From positions 186,001-250,000 of the forward strand of contig NZ_JAIVKK010000006.1 in the NCBI RefSeq assembly GCF_020524005.1: a stretch of 64,000 bases of DNA, given 5' to 3'. This DNA comes from Microbulbifer aggregans. GTDB lineage: Bacteria; Pseudomonadota; Gammaproteobacteria; Pseudomonadales; Cellvibrionaceae. Both the position numbers and the translations under genes were made by a program. A model generated the notes under the pieces. The model saw only the letters and a list, made by a program, of their open reading frames with translations, was not told where the DNA came from and did not search any database. This document shows positions 38,201-46,613 of the stretch, piece by piece (positions within the stretch are counted from its first letter, which is position 1; each line of letters opens with the position of its first letter).

Positions 38201-39994
38201 CTATCGTTTGGCGATATTCCTGGCATTTTTCAATTCGGAAAGCTGGCATTCGTAAGTGCTTGCAAACTCCTCACCGAACAGTTGCCGGTAGCAGGTATCC
38301 GGATCGCTTACCATCTGCCGATACATGGCTACAAATCCATCCCAGTTTTTTGCTCCGCGACTGGCAAAAACGCCGCCTTCACTGCGGCCGCGACGCTCAA
38401 TATTTTCCGGACTGAAGAACTTGAGCATGGCGTTATAACCCGCCCGCATACCTGCCAATACCGCCACCTGATGATCAGAAAGATCATCGAAACTATCCTG
38501 CACTGCTTGAGCTGGTGGCATAAATGCGCCATTGCCAGAGAACATTGCCCCCAGGGCATCCTTCGCAGTGGCACTGAATTTCAATGGGTTATTGGCTTCG
38601 GTTTGAATCATGGTGCGCTGAACGCGCAATTCATTTTTGATACTGGTCCGCGCACGCAACAGATCAATCAGGCGTGCAACGGTTTCCTCAACTATCTCAG
38701 CCGTCTGCTGGTCCAGATTCTGAAGCTGGGCCTGCGTCAGATTGAGTCCCAGGCGACCGGCCAAAGCACTAGAACCGGCCGGGACTGACGGGGCCGCACT
38801 CTGACCGTGCTGTTGTGGTTGTTGCAGTTGTTGCGGTTGTTGCGGTTGTTGCGGTTGTTGCGGTTGTTGCGGTTGTGCAGCTTCCGTCTGCACTGGCAGC
38901 GGCGCAAACTGCTGTGAAGCCTGAGCAAAAGCCGGCTCAGTACTTATTGGTGTTTGTGGCGGGCTGCTTTCAAAGCCCTGTGCGCCACCCTCAAATCCAG
39001 GCGTACTATTTTCAAAGCCCGATGCAGTACTTTCGAATCCGGGAGCGCCCTGAACCTGCTCCCCCGCCATAACAGACAAGGATCCAGCAAAGGGGTTGTC
39101 GGCCGCCAGGGGCTGGGGAGAATTGCTTGAAGGGACCCGCGCTACCAAATCCTCCGCAACCGGAACATGAGATGGTGGCTGTGGTACCGTCGGGACCATA
39201 CCGGTTTGGACCGGCGGAGGTGATACAGGCTGCTCCGGCGCCATTGGAGAAACCTGCATGGCATGGCTGTGCGCGGGCGCGTGGTCCTGTTCGCTACCAT
39301 CCTTCCACCAGGCGTCGTCATCACCCCATTGCGACGCCCCCGTATTCTGGGAGGTAGCACCCGTGAAGCCGGCCAGTGGATCCGCCGGCTGGGCAAACTG
39401 TTCAGCCGCACCAAGCGCTTGCAACGGGTCGGTGGCTAATTCCTGGCCGAGAAAACTGTCATTCTGGCTCGCAGACTGGCTACCCACGAGATAGCCCCAC
39501 TCGCCACTATTGCCGGTATTGGCACTGCCGGGTTCCAACCAGCTATCCAACTCCCGCGCTTCCTGCTGGCTTTGCATCTTGGCAGCGGCAGATGAACTGA
39601 AGGTTGTGCGATCCGCGCTGTCGAGAAAATCCGCGTCACCCAGCCCCTTTGGCAAATGGCTTTCGGCTTGAGGGCGACGCACGGACACCTGCAATTGGTA
39701 GTCACCCAGGGAAATCACATCACCCTCATTGAGTGCCACGCGGTTCCCTTTCCCCAGCGGCTCGGCAGACTGGTTTACATAGGTTCCGTTGGTACTCTGG
39801 TCAACCAGGTAGTACTGGTCTTGTGCAAATACAATTTCCCCATGCCGCGAAGAGACAACCCGCTCCGGATCAGGCAACACCCAGTCGCTACTCTCAGCGC
39901 GACCAAAGCTGCCGCCAGCGGGCCCGAACAGCTTGGTATGTTTCAGCATATTGGCGCCTTTGGGATCGGCGACCACGGTGAGCATTAAATCCAT
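38201..39994 (-). CDS. FHA-domain protein (TagH/Fha type), phospho-threonine switch of the T6SS
   Basis: The N-terminal FHA domain (residues ~24-100: SFGRAESSDWVLPD, VVSSRHGEI, STNGTYVN) binds phosphothreonine. In PpkA-controlled systems this protein is the kinase substrate that triggers secretion. The C-terminal ~190 residues (from about 415) match the conserved T6SS FHA C-terminal domain, with NPLKFSATAKDALGAMFSG and FDDLSDHQVAVLAGMRAGYNAML. The ~300-residue middle is low-complexity Pro/Gln/Ala/Ser-rich and includes a QPQ tract encoded by a 9-bp DNA repeat. Kinase, phosphatase and TagF genes in the same cluster support the assignment. Confidence 0.93.
   Translation of the reverse strand: MDLMLTVVADPKGANMLKHTKLFGPAGGSFGRAESSDWVLPDPERVVSSRHGEIVFAQDQYYLVDQSTNGTYVNQSAEPLGKGNRVALNEGDVISLGDYQLQVSVRRPQAESHLPKGLGDADFLDSADRTTFSSSAAAKMQSQQEARELDSWLEPGSANTGNSGEWGYLVGSQSASQNDSFLGQELATDPLQALGAAEQFAQPADPLAGFTGATSQNTGASQWGDDDAWWKDGSEQDHAPAHSHAMQVSPMAPEQPVSPPPVQTGMVPTVPQPPSHVPVAEDLVARVPSSNSPQPLAADNPFAGSLSVMAGEQVQGAPGFESTASGFENSTPGFEGGAQGFESSPPQTPISTEPAFAQASQQFAPLPVQTEAAQPQQPQQPQQPQQPQQLQQPQQHGQSAAPSVPAGSSALAGRLGLNLTQAQLQNLDQQTAEIVEETVARLIDLLRARTSIKNELRVQRTMIQTEANNPLKFSATAKDALGAMFSGNGAFMPPAQAVQDSFDDLSDHQVAVLAGMRAGYNAMLKFFSPENIERRGRSEGGVFASRGAKNWDGFVAMYRQMVSDPDTCYRQLFGEEFASTYECQLSELKNARNIAKR
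38828..38872 (-). repeat. 9-bp minisatellite in the FHA gene
   Basis: Five perfect copies of TTGTTGCGG (plus strand) are flanked by degenerate copies on both sides. They encode a Pro-Gln-Gln tract in the linker of the FHA protein. Because the unit is three codons, slippage changes linker length but not the frame. Confidence 0.95.
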
Positions 39995-40096
39995 GTCTCT
40001 CGACTCGTGCCTTTATTCATCGTTATAAAGTGCCGGATCACTCCAGGCTGCGTTTATCCAATTCCGGCTCAAAACCTGGGTGCGTGCATTCTCATA

Positions 40097-41596
40097 TCAC
40101 CAGGGTCCACGCAGTGCGGTGCCAGCGATGGACTGTAACTTCGGCAGGTAGATCTCATCGCGCCCCTGCACCGAACGCAATGTACTGATGCCCACTGCCT
40201 GGAAGCAGGCCGCCGCCCTATCGTTCAGTAAGGCTTCCGCACAAGGCGTCATCCACTTTCCTTGCGGCAAGTTGCGCACATGCAAGGGGAAGTCATGGAA
40301 CTGTGCAGTTGCAACGGGCACCGGCCTTCCGGTTTCAATGAATGCGCTACAAATAGAGAGCCCCAGCAAATAGGCACTATTGCCCCACAGGTAGTACTGG
40401 TGCCCCAAATCCGGGGTCAACTCTTCAAATGCAAAGGCATCCGTTCTCGCTGTCTCCGCGCCAAATGGCAACCGCAGCATGAAACGGGGCGCAGCCAGTG
40501 CGACATGCTCACATGCACTGTATCCACATACGGCCGTCCAGCCCTCAGAAAATGCTTCAGACAGCGGAGAGTACCAGTCGTCCGGATCCAGCGAACCGGC
40601 AAGGCTCGAACATCCGGCCAACCGGTTGTCACCACCCAGTACCACAGCACTGCCGGCGGCTTCTGCAATCGTCGCCAGGTCAATCAGTAAATGCAGGTCC
40701 TGCTCTTCATCGGTGACGTAGAAATCCCCGATTACGAGATTAAACGGGCCGTTTCCCGCAACAGCCTCCCGCGCCACCAGGCATTTAAATAACTCGGAGT
40801 TCTCTAAATCCCCCTCCGCCTGGGCAAAATCTTTCAGGATTTCCTGCTTGCTGATATCGACGAGATGCAGCTCAAGTGCCGGGTGGTCATCCAATCTACG
40901 CAATAACAATTGCAGGCTTCGCCAGCTCGCTTCCAGCTGACGGAAGTCGCTGTGGTGCATAATTTTGCGCATGGCTTCTGACGCGGCCTGCGTAACCGCC
41001 TCTAGATACATGGCCTGATCTGCATCGGCTTTCTGCTGTATATACGGCGCAACGATATCCTTGATCAGGCGATCAATTTGCCCGGCCGGGCTGGATTGAT
41101 ATTGATCCTGGTATACCGCCCCGGTCAGTACTGCATCCAACATTGATTGCGCCGCCGATACCTCACTAGAGGCATGCTCAGTACGTGCAAACTCCGGACA
41201 CCACTGCTGAATTTCACTAGCAGCTGCGGAGAATTCGGCCGGTGTAAGAAGCCGCTTTTCCAACTCTATGAACTGTTTGAACAGAGGTACTTTTTGATAC
41301 AGGTAGTCCGGATGCAGATCATCAAACTCCAGTAACCACAAGATATCCTCCATCACTGGTAACTTGAGACCAACCTGAAGGCGTTCAAACAATGCCGAGA
41401 AGTTGTCCTTGCTTACGCGGTAAGCCGGGCGTGCACCAATGGAATTCGGGTCGCAAATCCCGCGGCTCTCTCGACCACTGAAATCCCCAAGGATCGCCAC
41501 CTTTAAATTGGTACGCCTGTTTTGATTTTGACTGGATTCGCTTTGCTCCAGTGCTCCGAAGCGTGTGGCTAAAGTATCCATCGTCGGCCTTGTCAT
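40097..41596 (-). CDS. TssB-TssC fusion-like protein lacking the TssC C-terminal domain
   Basis: The N-terminal ~90 residues look like TssB: LKVAILGDFSGRES corresponds to [11 protein letters not shown], and YRVSKDNFSALFERLQ to [16 protein letters not shown]. From about residue 150 the protein is TssC-like: MRKIMHHSDFRQLEASWRSL, LHLVDISKQEILKDF, GPFNLVIGDFYVTDEEQDL, APRFMLRLPFGAETARTDAF and QYYLWGNSAYLLG. It ends at 499 aa (TLRSVQGRDEIYLPKLQS...). That omits the last ~110 residues of TssC, including the [14 protein letters not shown] and YPLAEARV blocks. It is not a standard core T6SS component. A sheath cap, terminator or baseplate adaptor is conceivable but unproven. Its ATG overlaps the preceding gene's TGA (ATGA), so the two are translationally coupled. 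Confidence 0.85.
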   Translation of the reverse strand: MTRPTMDTLATRFGALEQSESSQNQNRRTNLKVAILGDFSGRESRGICDPNSIGARPAYRVSKDNFSALFERLQVGLKLPVMEDILWLLEFDDLHPDYLYQKVPLFKQFIELEKRLLTPAEFSAAASEIQQWCPEFARTEHASSEVSAAQSMLDAVLTGAVYQDQYQSSPAGQIDRLIKDIVAPYIQQKADADQAMYLEAVTQAASEAMRKIMHHSDFRQLEASWRSLQLLLRRLDDHPALELHLVDISKQEILKDFAQAEGDLENSELFKCLVAREAVAGNGPFNLVIGDFYVTDEEQDLHLLIDLATIAEAAGSAVVLGGDNRLAGCSSLAGSLDPDDWYSPLSEAFSEGWTAVCGYSACEHVALAAPRFMLRLPFGAETARTDAFAFEELTPDLGHQYYLWGNSAYLLGLSICSAFIETGRPVPVATAQFHDFPLHVRNLPQGKWMTPCAEALLNDRAAACFQAVGISTLRSVQGRDEIYLPKLQSIAGTALRGPW

Positions 41597-42348
41597 CCGT
41601 TACTCTCCACTTCCGCAGCTTTTTCTTCCGGAACGTCAGACGCCACCGGTTTATTCTCGCCACTCGTTTTTCTTGGTCGCCCACGCTTCAGTGGCCGCAC
41701 GCGCTGGTTGGCAATCTGCTCGATCTTGTCTTTAAAGACATCTCCGCCCAGAACCTGGCCCAACTTGATTGTCTCGGCAATGTATTCGAGCAAGCGACGG
41801 TCAAACCGATAGCGAAACAGTTTCCTATACGCTTCCGCGCGCACCCTGGGTGTATCCCCAAGCTCCCGGTACAAGCGGTGATCAGTAATTACATCGCTGT
41901 CTTCCACGCTTGCATGGTGATTAAAACTGGACCAGGGGTAATCAGCCAGAGATTCCGCCAACCCCAGGTAAAGAGGCCGGAGCTCAACGTAGCGATAGCA
42001 GGTAAGTAAGTAGGCATCTGAATCGATCAGGCTCGATTTATAGCGACCCGCCCAAAGCGTTCCCGAGCGCTTGTAGCGGTGATTCACATATTGCACATAC
42101 CGCCTCCCAAGGGATTGCATCATGGAAGAAATGCCATTGGGAACCCGAGGGGTGGCGATGATCTGTACCATATTTGGTAAAAGTACATAGGCATGTACAT
42201 CCACCCGATACTGGTCCGCCGCACTGCGCAGACTGATCAGGTAAAACTGATAGTCTTCCTCATCAAAAAAGCACGGCAGGTTATTGTGACCCACCTGTAC
42301 AATATGTTGCGGAATATCTATGAGATTGAGTCTCGGAAGACGGGGCAT
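41593..42348 (-). CDS. Y1/REP-associated transposase-like protein with destroyed HUH motif, first gene of the T6SS run
   Basis: The 251-aa protein is clearly related to IS200/REP-associated tyrosine transposases: HIVQVGHNNLPCFFDEEDY, VHAYVLLPN, SLGRRYVQYVNHRYKRSGTL, RYKSSLIDSDAYLL and YRYVELRPLYLGLAESLADY. The metal-binding His-x-His, normally in (M/L)xNHxHLL, is Met60-Val61-Gln62 (LLPNMVQIIA), so strand cleavage is unlikely. The candidate catalytic Tyr (in RYVELRP, ~120) is still present. The reading frame is intact and its stop overlaps the next T6SS gene by ATGA. No terminal repeats of an element were seen. It may have been recruited as a DNA- or RNA-binding regulator (inference). The C-terminal tail is charged and disordered. 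Confidence 0.88.
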   Translation of the reverse strand: MPRLPRLNLIDIPQHIVQVGHNNLPCFFDEEDYQFYLISLRSAADQYRVDVHAYVLLPNMVQIIATPRVPNGISSMMQSLGRRYVQYVNHRYKRSGTLWAGRYKSSLIDSDAYLLTCYRYVELRPLYLGLAESLADYPWSSFNHHASVEDSDVITDHRLYRELGDTPRVRAEAYRKLFRYRFDRRLLEYIAETIKLGQVLGGDVFKDKIEQIANQRVRPLKRGRPRKTSGENKPVASDVPEEKAAEVESNG

Positions 42349-42556
42349 CTTGCCAATAAATCCTTTTTAATTTGTACAGCCGTACCAGCTACACATCCAT
42401 TACTGGGAAAGGGTTGGCATTATTGCAAATGAAACAAAAAAAATTCAAACGTTCGGCGTTAGCAAGTTAACATTACTGGAACGAACACACATAAATTTGA
42501 TTGCGAGCACAAACGGACTCTCGCAACAGTAATAGATTCATGGAGTTGTGACTGAC
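42349..42556. promoter_or_regulatory. Divergent promoter region between the transposase-like gene and pppA
   Basis: This A/T-rich gap of about 208 bp must hold the promoters for the long minus-strand T6SS transcript and for pppA-rhs on the plus strand. It contains CCGTACCAG (near 42380-42388), another copy of the GTACCA core seen upstream of hcp and in the 30.6-31.0 kb gap. No confident sigma-54 element was found: TTGGCATTATTGCA has the wrong spacing. Confidence 0.5.
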
Positions 42557-43423
42557 ATGGAGCCCATCAGGCTGGCAGTCAACGGCCGCACTGACATCGG
42601 TCAAGTGCGCGAAGAGAACGAAGACAGCATTCATTGCCATTGCGACCAGGAACAACCGTTTGCCTACGTTGTTATCGCTGATGGTATGGGCGGATACAGC
42701 GGTGGCGCGGCGGCAAGCCGTATCGCGGCAGATAGCGTGAAGGCCCACCTCGACGAGCTACTCGATATCACCTTCCTATCGTGTTCCCCCAACCAACAGC
42801 AATTGATGTTGCATGCCACTCTTGTCGAGGCAATTGGTACGGCGAATCGCAGAATCCTCGACGCCAAGCAGGCCAGCCCACAGCTCTCACAAATGGGGAC
42901 CACGCTGGTCGCTGCAGTTATTTGGCAGGATTTCCTGATTGTTGCCCATATAGGTGATTCCCGCGCGTATCTGTGGAACAACTATGGTTTGCAACCTCTT
43001 ACTCGCGACCACAGCGTGGTACAGGAAATGATAGATTCCGGGCAACTCAGCCCGGAACAGGCACAAGAGTCCCAAATACGAAACCGTATAACCCGTGCAC
43101 TAGGTATTGCGGAACCCGTTGAAGCCACAATCAACAGCTGGACACTGAAAGAAAGTGCGCTGTTATTACTGTGTAGCGATGGACTTACGGAATATCTCAA
43201 CGACCACACAATCGAACGGGTTCTGGCCACCCATAGGCCGGCCCTGGAGAGCGTGTATTACTTTATCGACGATGCCAATAAGTGCGGGGGAAGAGACAAT
43301 ATCAGTGCCGGAATCATCGAGTACTGTAGCCGTCCGGAAGCCGTCGTGGAGTTTTCTGGTGAAAGCATCACCGTAAACCCATCGCAGGAAGAAGACATAA
43401 CGCTTCGGAAGCTACAGCGTTGA
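42557..43423 (+). CDS. pppA: PppA-like PP2C phosphatase of the T6SS
   Basis: The phosphatase opposes PpkA by dephosphorylating FHA. The 288-aa PP2C protein has the metal-binding and fold motifs in order: GRTDIGQVREENEDS, VVIADGMGGYSGG, LIVAHIGDSRAYLW, DHSVVQEMIDSG, LLLLCSDGLTEYL and GGRDNISAGIIEY. The open frame also allows GTG 42548, but GGAG is only two bases from that codon; ATG 42557, 11 bases downstream of GGAG, is chosen with moderate certainty. It is 34 bp before the RHS gene, so the two are co-transcribed. Confidence 0.92.
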   Translation: MEPIRLAVNGRTDIGQVREENEDSIHCHCDQEQPFAYVVIADGMGGYSGGAAASRIAADSVKAHLDELLDITFLSCSPNQQQLMLHATLVEAIGTANRRILDAKQASPQLSQMGTTLVAAVIWQDFLIVAHIGDSRAYLWNNYGLQPLTRDHSVVQEMIDSGQLSPEQAQESQIRNRITRALGIAEPVEATINSWTLKESALLLLCSDGLTEYLNDHTIERVLATHRPALESVYYFIDDANKCGGRDNISAGIIEYCSRPEAVVEFSGESITVNPSQEEDITLRKLQR

Positions 43424-43457
43424 CAGGCCCTCAACTACTGCTCAATGAGTTAACGAC

Positions 43458-46400
43458 ATGACACCGGAACGTCTGGTCGATTTCATTCCCAAATCACTCG
43501 CGGCCCTACAACCGCCGCCGATACCTACACGTCCCGGCGACGCGCAGCAGCTTTGTGAATGGATCAACAGCCTGGACAACAAAAATGGTTCGGCCGTACC
43601 AGTTGCGATAGCTAACCCTATCTGGCCAAGACCGCCCCAGATACAGGCCAACCATTACACCCTCGCCGAAGCACCCCGACAGCCTCAAATGCTGCTGCCA
43701 CAAAATAGCCCGATACGTTACTGCAACTACGCCGGGCACAACCGCAGTGGCGATCCTGTACCGCCGCTATCAGACTGCGAACAAGTAGCAGGGCACGTGA
43801 TCGCGGCAAATGGTGAGCTTGCATTTTCCAGAACAGACTTCACGCTCCCGGGACCCTTTACTTTTCATTGGCAACGCTTTTATCGCCAAAACCTGGACAG
43901 TAAAAGTGGTCTCGGCCATCGGTGGAACCACAGTCTATGCGAAACGCTGCAGTTACCCGAGACTGGCGGCGCTCTTGAACAGAAAATTTTCCTGCATACC
44001 CCCGATGGTCGCGTTGTAACGTTTGATGTGCCTGCCATCGGCCACAGCTGTTTTAATCGGCGCGAGCGCTTGCTGCTATCAAGGCAAAGCCTGCATAGCT
44101 TCCGCATTAGCGCTTTCGATAGCCCGGACAAGATATTTCGTGCGGACGGGACTGGACACACCGCTCCCCTGAGTGAAATCCGCGATAGTTTTGGCAATAC
44201 GCTCACAGTGGATTACCGGGATGGAAAGCCCCACAAAATTGTGACGTCCTGGGGGCGAACGCTGGAATTTGTTTACGAAAACGAAAATCTGATTCGGGTC
44301 AATAATGCCCAAACACCACAATCAGTACCGGCGCTGTGTCACTACGCGTATGACGACGAAGAAAACTTGAGCCATATCATCGCTGGTTCCAGTCGCGAAG
44401 ATTATCAATATCTGGATGGCGAACTCATTGCCCTGACTGGCCAACCAGAAGGTGACATTAAGTTTTCATATGACAAGGCCGGCCGCTGCCATCGGTTAAA
44501 GGTAAATGGCGCAGGCTATAGTATTCGCCGGCAACAGGGGCGCAACCGCTGCACCTTGTCGTGTGATTTTCTACACAACAAGCAATGGCAATTCGATATG
44601 TATGGCCACCTTGTTCGCGAGAAACAACAAGACCGCGAACAGTCTTGGCTGTACGACCACTATGGCAACCTTTGTCAGCACGTATCGCCCAGCGGGCAGC
44701 GCACCATCTTTCGCCACGACGAACTCGGCAGGCTAACTCGACATACCAGCAACGGTTTGCATCGGCGCTTTGTCTATGACAATCATGGACGCCTGCAAGG
44801 TTCCGGGGTGTTTACACAAAATACTGGACCAGTATCTCTTTGCTCCAACTGGACGTTCCGCTACGGCAACCACGCTCATCCGCTTGCGATTCGCGATCCA
44901 TCTGGCAATGAATGGCATTGCGACTACGACGACCACGGCCAGTTGCGGCAGCTCACAGACCCGGAAGGTGGCCGGGTAGCGCTTGAATGGGATGCTCAAT
45001 CGCAACTATCCGCAGTATTGCGAGGTAGCCAGAAGTACACTTTTGATTACGACGACTCTGGTCGGGCAACAGGTTTTCACTGTGGACTACAACTCGAACG
45101 CCACTGGCACTATGGTCAGTCCGGCGCACTTTCGAGCACCCTGCTGGGCAATAAAACCTACGACTTCATACGCGATGACTCACAACGAATCTGTGGAATC
45201 AGCTGTAATGCTGAACCATGGCTTCAATGGCAGTACGACGAGTGCAATCGGATTCGACGTGCCAGTTTCCACTCCGGAAAACAGTGGAACCTTAGGTACG
45301 ATACGCTGGGTCGGTTGATCGAGTGTTATTTCGAAGGCGAGCCCGAACTCGGTCGTCAGTGCGGAATGTTCACCTGGAAATACGATGGTTTTTCCCAGCC
45401 CATACATTTTTCAGATCGCAACGGCCATCAGCGAGAGTGGCACTATGATGTATGCGGGCGAATAAAAGAGTACCGCGACGGCGATAACCACTGGTACCTT
45501 CGCTACGATTCCGTCGGCGCCTTAGAACAAATACGCAACAACAGTGGCCAGCACTGTGATTTCCACTTTGACCAGCAGACAAGGCTAACGCAGGCGACAA
45601 ATAGCCACAGTCAGGTTCGCTTCCATTACGATAATCGAGGCCGACTGATTGCCGAACATCACGATTTCACGGAAAGCGACAGTGTCAGTATCAATCATGA
45701 TTACGACCAGCGCGGCTGGCTGAAATCCTCCGGTTCCGACAACTTCAACATCAATTTCCTGTTTGCACCTGACGGCAGCCTTTACGGTGCCAATGCCAAT
45801 GGATCTGCGGTCTTACGCTGTGAAGCTGGTGACGACGACAGTATCTGGAGCCTTGGGGTAAACCGGGTTACAAAAAACATCCGTGGAGGTTTCACCACCG
45901 GTCTATCCATTGACCCGGATACCAGTTGGCGGATTGGAGCTAGCCTCGATGCATTTTCAGAGGCGGTCGACTTTTTCCTTTCCCGCCCTGCCAGCGATTT
46001 AATCAAACAGGATGACCGGGGGAATATAATTGAGGAAGGGCGCAGCAGCAGCGCAAAGAACAACTATCAATACGATGGCTGGGGCTTGATGCAGAGTGCC
46101 GAGAGTGGCGACTTCAAGACCTACTTCCGCTACGATCCATTTGGTCGACGCTACAGCAAAACCAGTACACACCGCCGCTCTTCCCGCCAGCGCAGGATCT
46201 TCAATCACTGGTGGAGCTTCGGACTTTGGAGCGAGTGCACCAAGATCGACAATGCGGTGACAAACAGCCATTACGTATTCCACCCGATTATGGGTATACC
46301 CCTGGTTCGCATCAGCGACGGTGAAACGACACATTATGTTGCGGACGACTCGGGCAACCTGCTTGCGCTACTGGATTTTTCCGGCAATACGCTCTGGAAA

Positions 46401-46613
46401 AATACTGACGACGCAAAAATTGTGGAACGTCCTGCTCAGGGGCTTGGCACATTCCGCGGCGCAGCGGGTATTTTTGACGGTGAAACCGGGTTGAATTATC
46501 GCGACTTTAGTTACTGGGGTTCCGACAATACCATTTGCCTCGATACCCTAAGGAATTGCCTGCTTGCAGAAATGACCAGCACGGAGACTACCGCAAAACT
46601 GGAACCGGCCTAG
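43458..46613 (+). CDS. RHS/YD-repeat protein with almost no C-terminal tip
   Basis: The 1,051-aa protein carries a long series of RHS/YD repeats (RYDTLGRLIECYFEGE, YDVCGRIKEYRD, YDNRGRLIAEHH and similar) after an N-terminal RHS entry region (SRTDFTLPGPFTFHWQRFYR). RHS proteins form hollow shells around a C-terminal toxin. Here the core ends in GIFDGETGLNYRDFSYWGSD, a poor match to the usual RYYDPxxGRFxSxDPIGL boundary, and only ~35 residues follow. No toxin domain and no downstream immunity gene are visible. There is also no N-terminal PAAR. It may be a structural shell, a remnant that lost its tip, or a protein of other function. Its place after pppA ties it to the T6SS. Confidence 0.9.
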   Translation: MTPERLVDFIPKSLAALQPPPIPTRPGDAQQLCEWINSLDNKNGSAVPVAIANPIWPRPPQIQANHYTLAEAPRQPQMLLPQNSPIRYCNYAGHNRSGDPVPPLSDCEQVAGHVIAANGELAFSRTDFTLPGPFTFHWQRFYRQNLDSKSGLGHRWNHSLCETLQLPETGGALEQKIFLHTPDGRVVTFDVPAIGHSCFNRRERLLLSRQSLHSFRISAFDSPDKIFRADGTGHTAPLSEIRDSFGNTLTVDYRDGKPHKIVTSWGRTLEFVYENENLIRVNNAQTPQSVPALCHYAYDDEENLSHIIAGSSREDYQYLDGELIALTGQPEGDIKFSYDKAGRCHRLKVNGAGYSIRRQQGRNRCTLSCDFLHNKQWQFDMYGHLVREKQQDREQSWLYDHYGNLCQHVSPSGQRTIFRHDELGRLTRHTSNGLHRRFVYDNHGRLQGSGVFTQNTGPVSLCSNWTFRYGNHAHPLAIRDPSGNEWHCDYDDHGQLRQLTDPEGGRVALEWDAQSQLSAVLRGSQKYTFDYDDSGRATGFHCGLQLERHWHYGQSGALSSTLLGNKTYDFIRDDSQRICGISCNAEPWLQWQYDECNRIRRASFHSGKQWNLRYDTLGRLIECYFEGEPELGRQCGMFTWKYDGFSQPIHFSDRNGHQREWHYDVCGRIKEYRDGDNHWYLRYDSVGALEQIRNNSGQHCDFHFDQQTRLTQATNSHSQVRFHYDNRGRLIAEHHDFTESDSVSINHDYDQRGWLKSSGSDNFNINFLFAPDGSLYGANANGSAVLRCEAGDDDSIWSLGVNRVTKNIRGGFTTGLSIDPDTSWRIGASLDAFSEAVDFFLSRPASDLIKQDDRGNIIEEGRSSSAKNNYQYDGWGLMQSAESGDFKTYFRYDPFGRRYSKTSTHRRSSRQRRIFNHWWSFGLWSECTKIDNAVTNSHYVFHPIMGIPLVRISDGETTHYVADDSGNLLALLDFSGNTLWKNTDDAKIVERPAQGLGTFRGAAGIFDGETGLNYRDFSYWGSDNTICLDTLRNCLLAEMTSTETTAKLEPA

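Noticed and set aside
41593..42348. Active insertion sequence
   Set aside because: The catalytic HUH histidines are absent, no terminal inverted or subterminal repeats were seen, and the gene is coupled by ATGA overlap to the next T6SS gene.
42405..42425. Sigma-54 promoter TTGGCATTATTGCA
   Set aside because: The GG-to-GC spacing is about three bases too short for a -24/-12 element.
43458..46613. RHS polymorphic toxin with a defined toxin domain
   Set aside because: The ~35 residues after the RHS core show no known toxin motif and no immunity gene follows.
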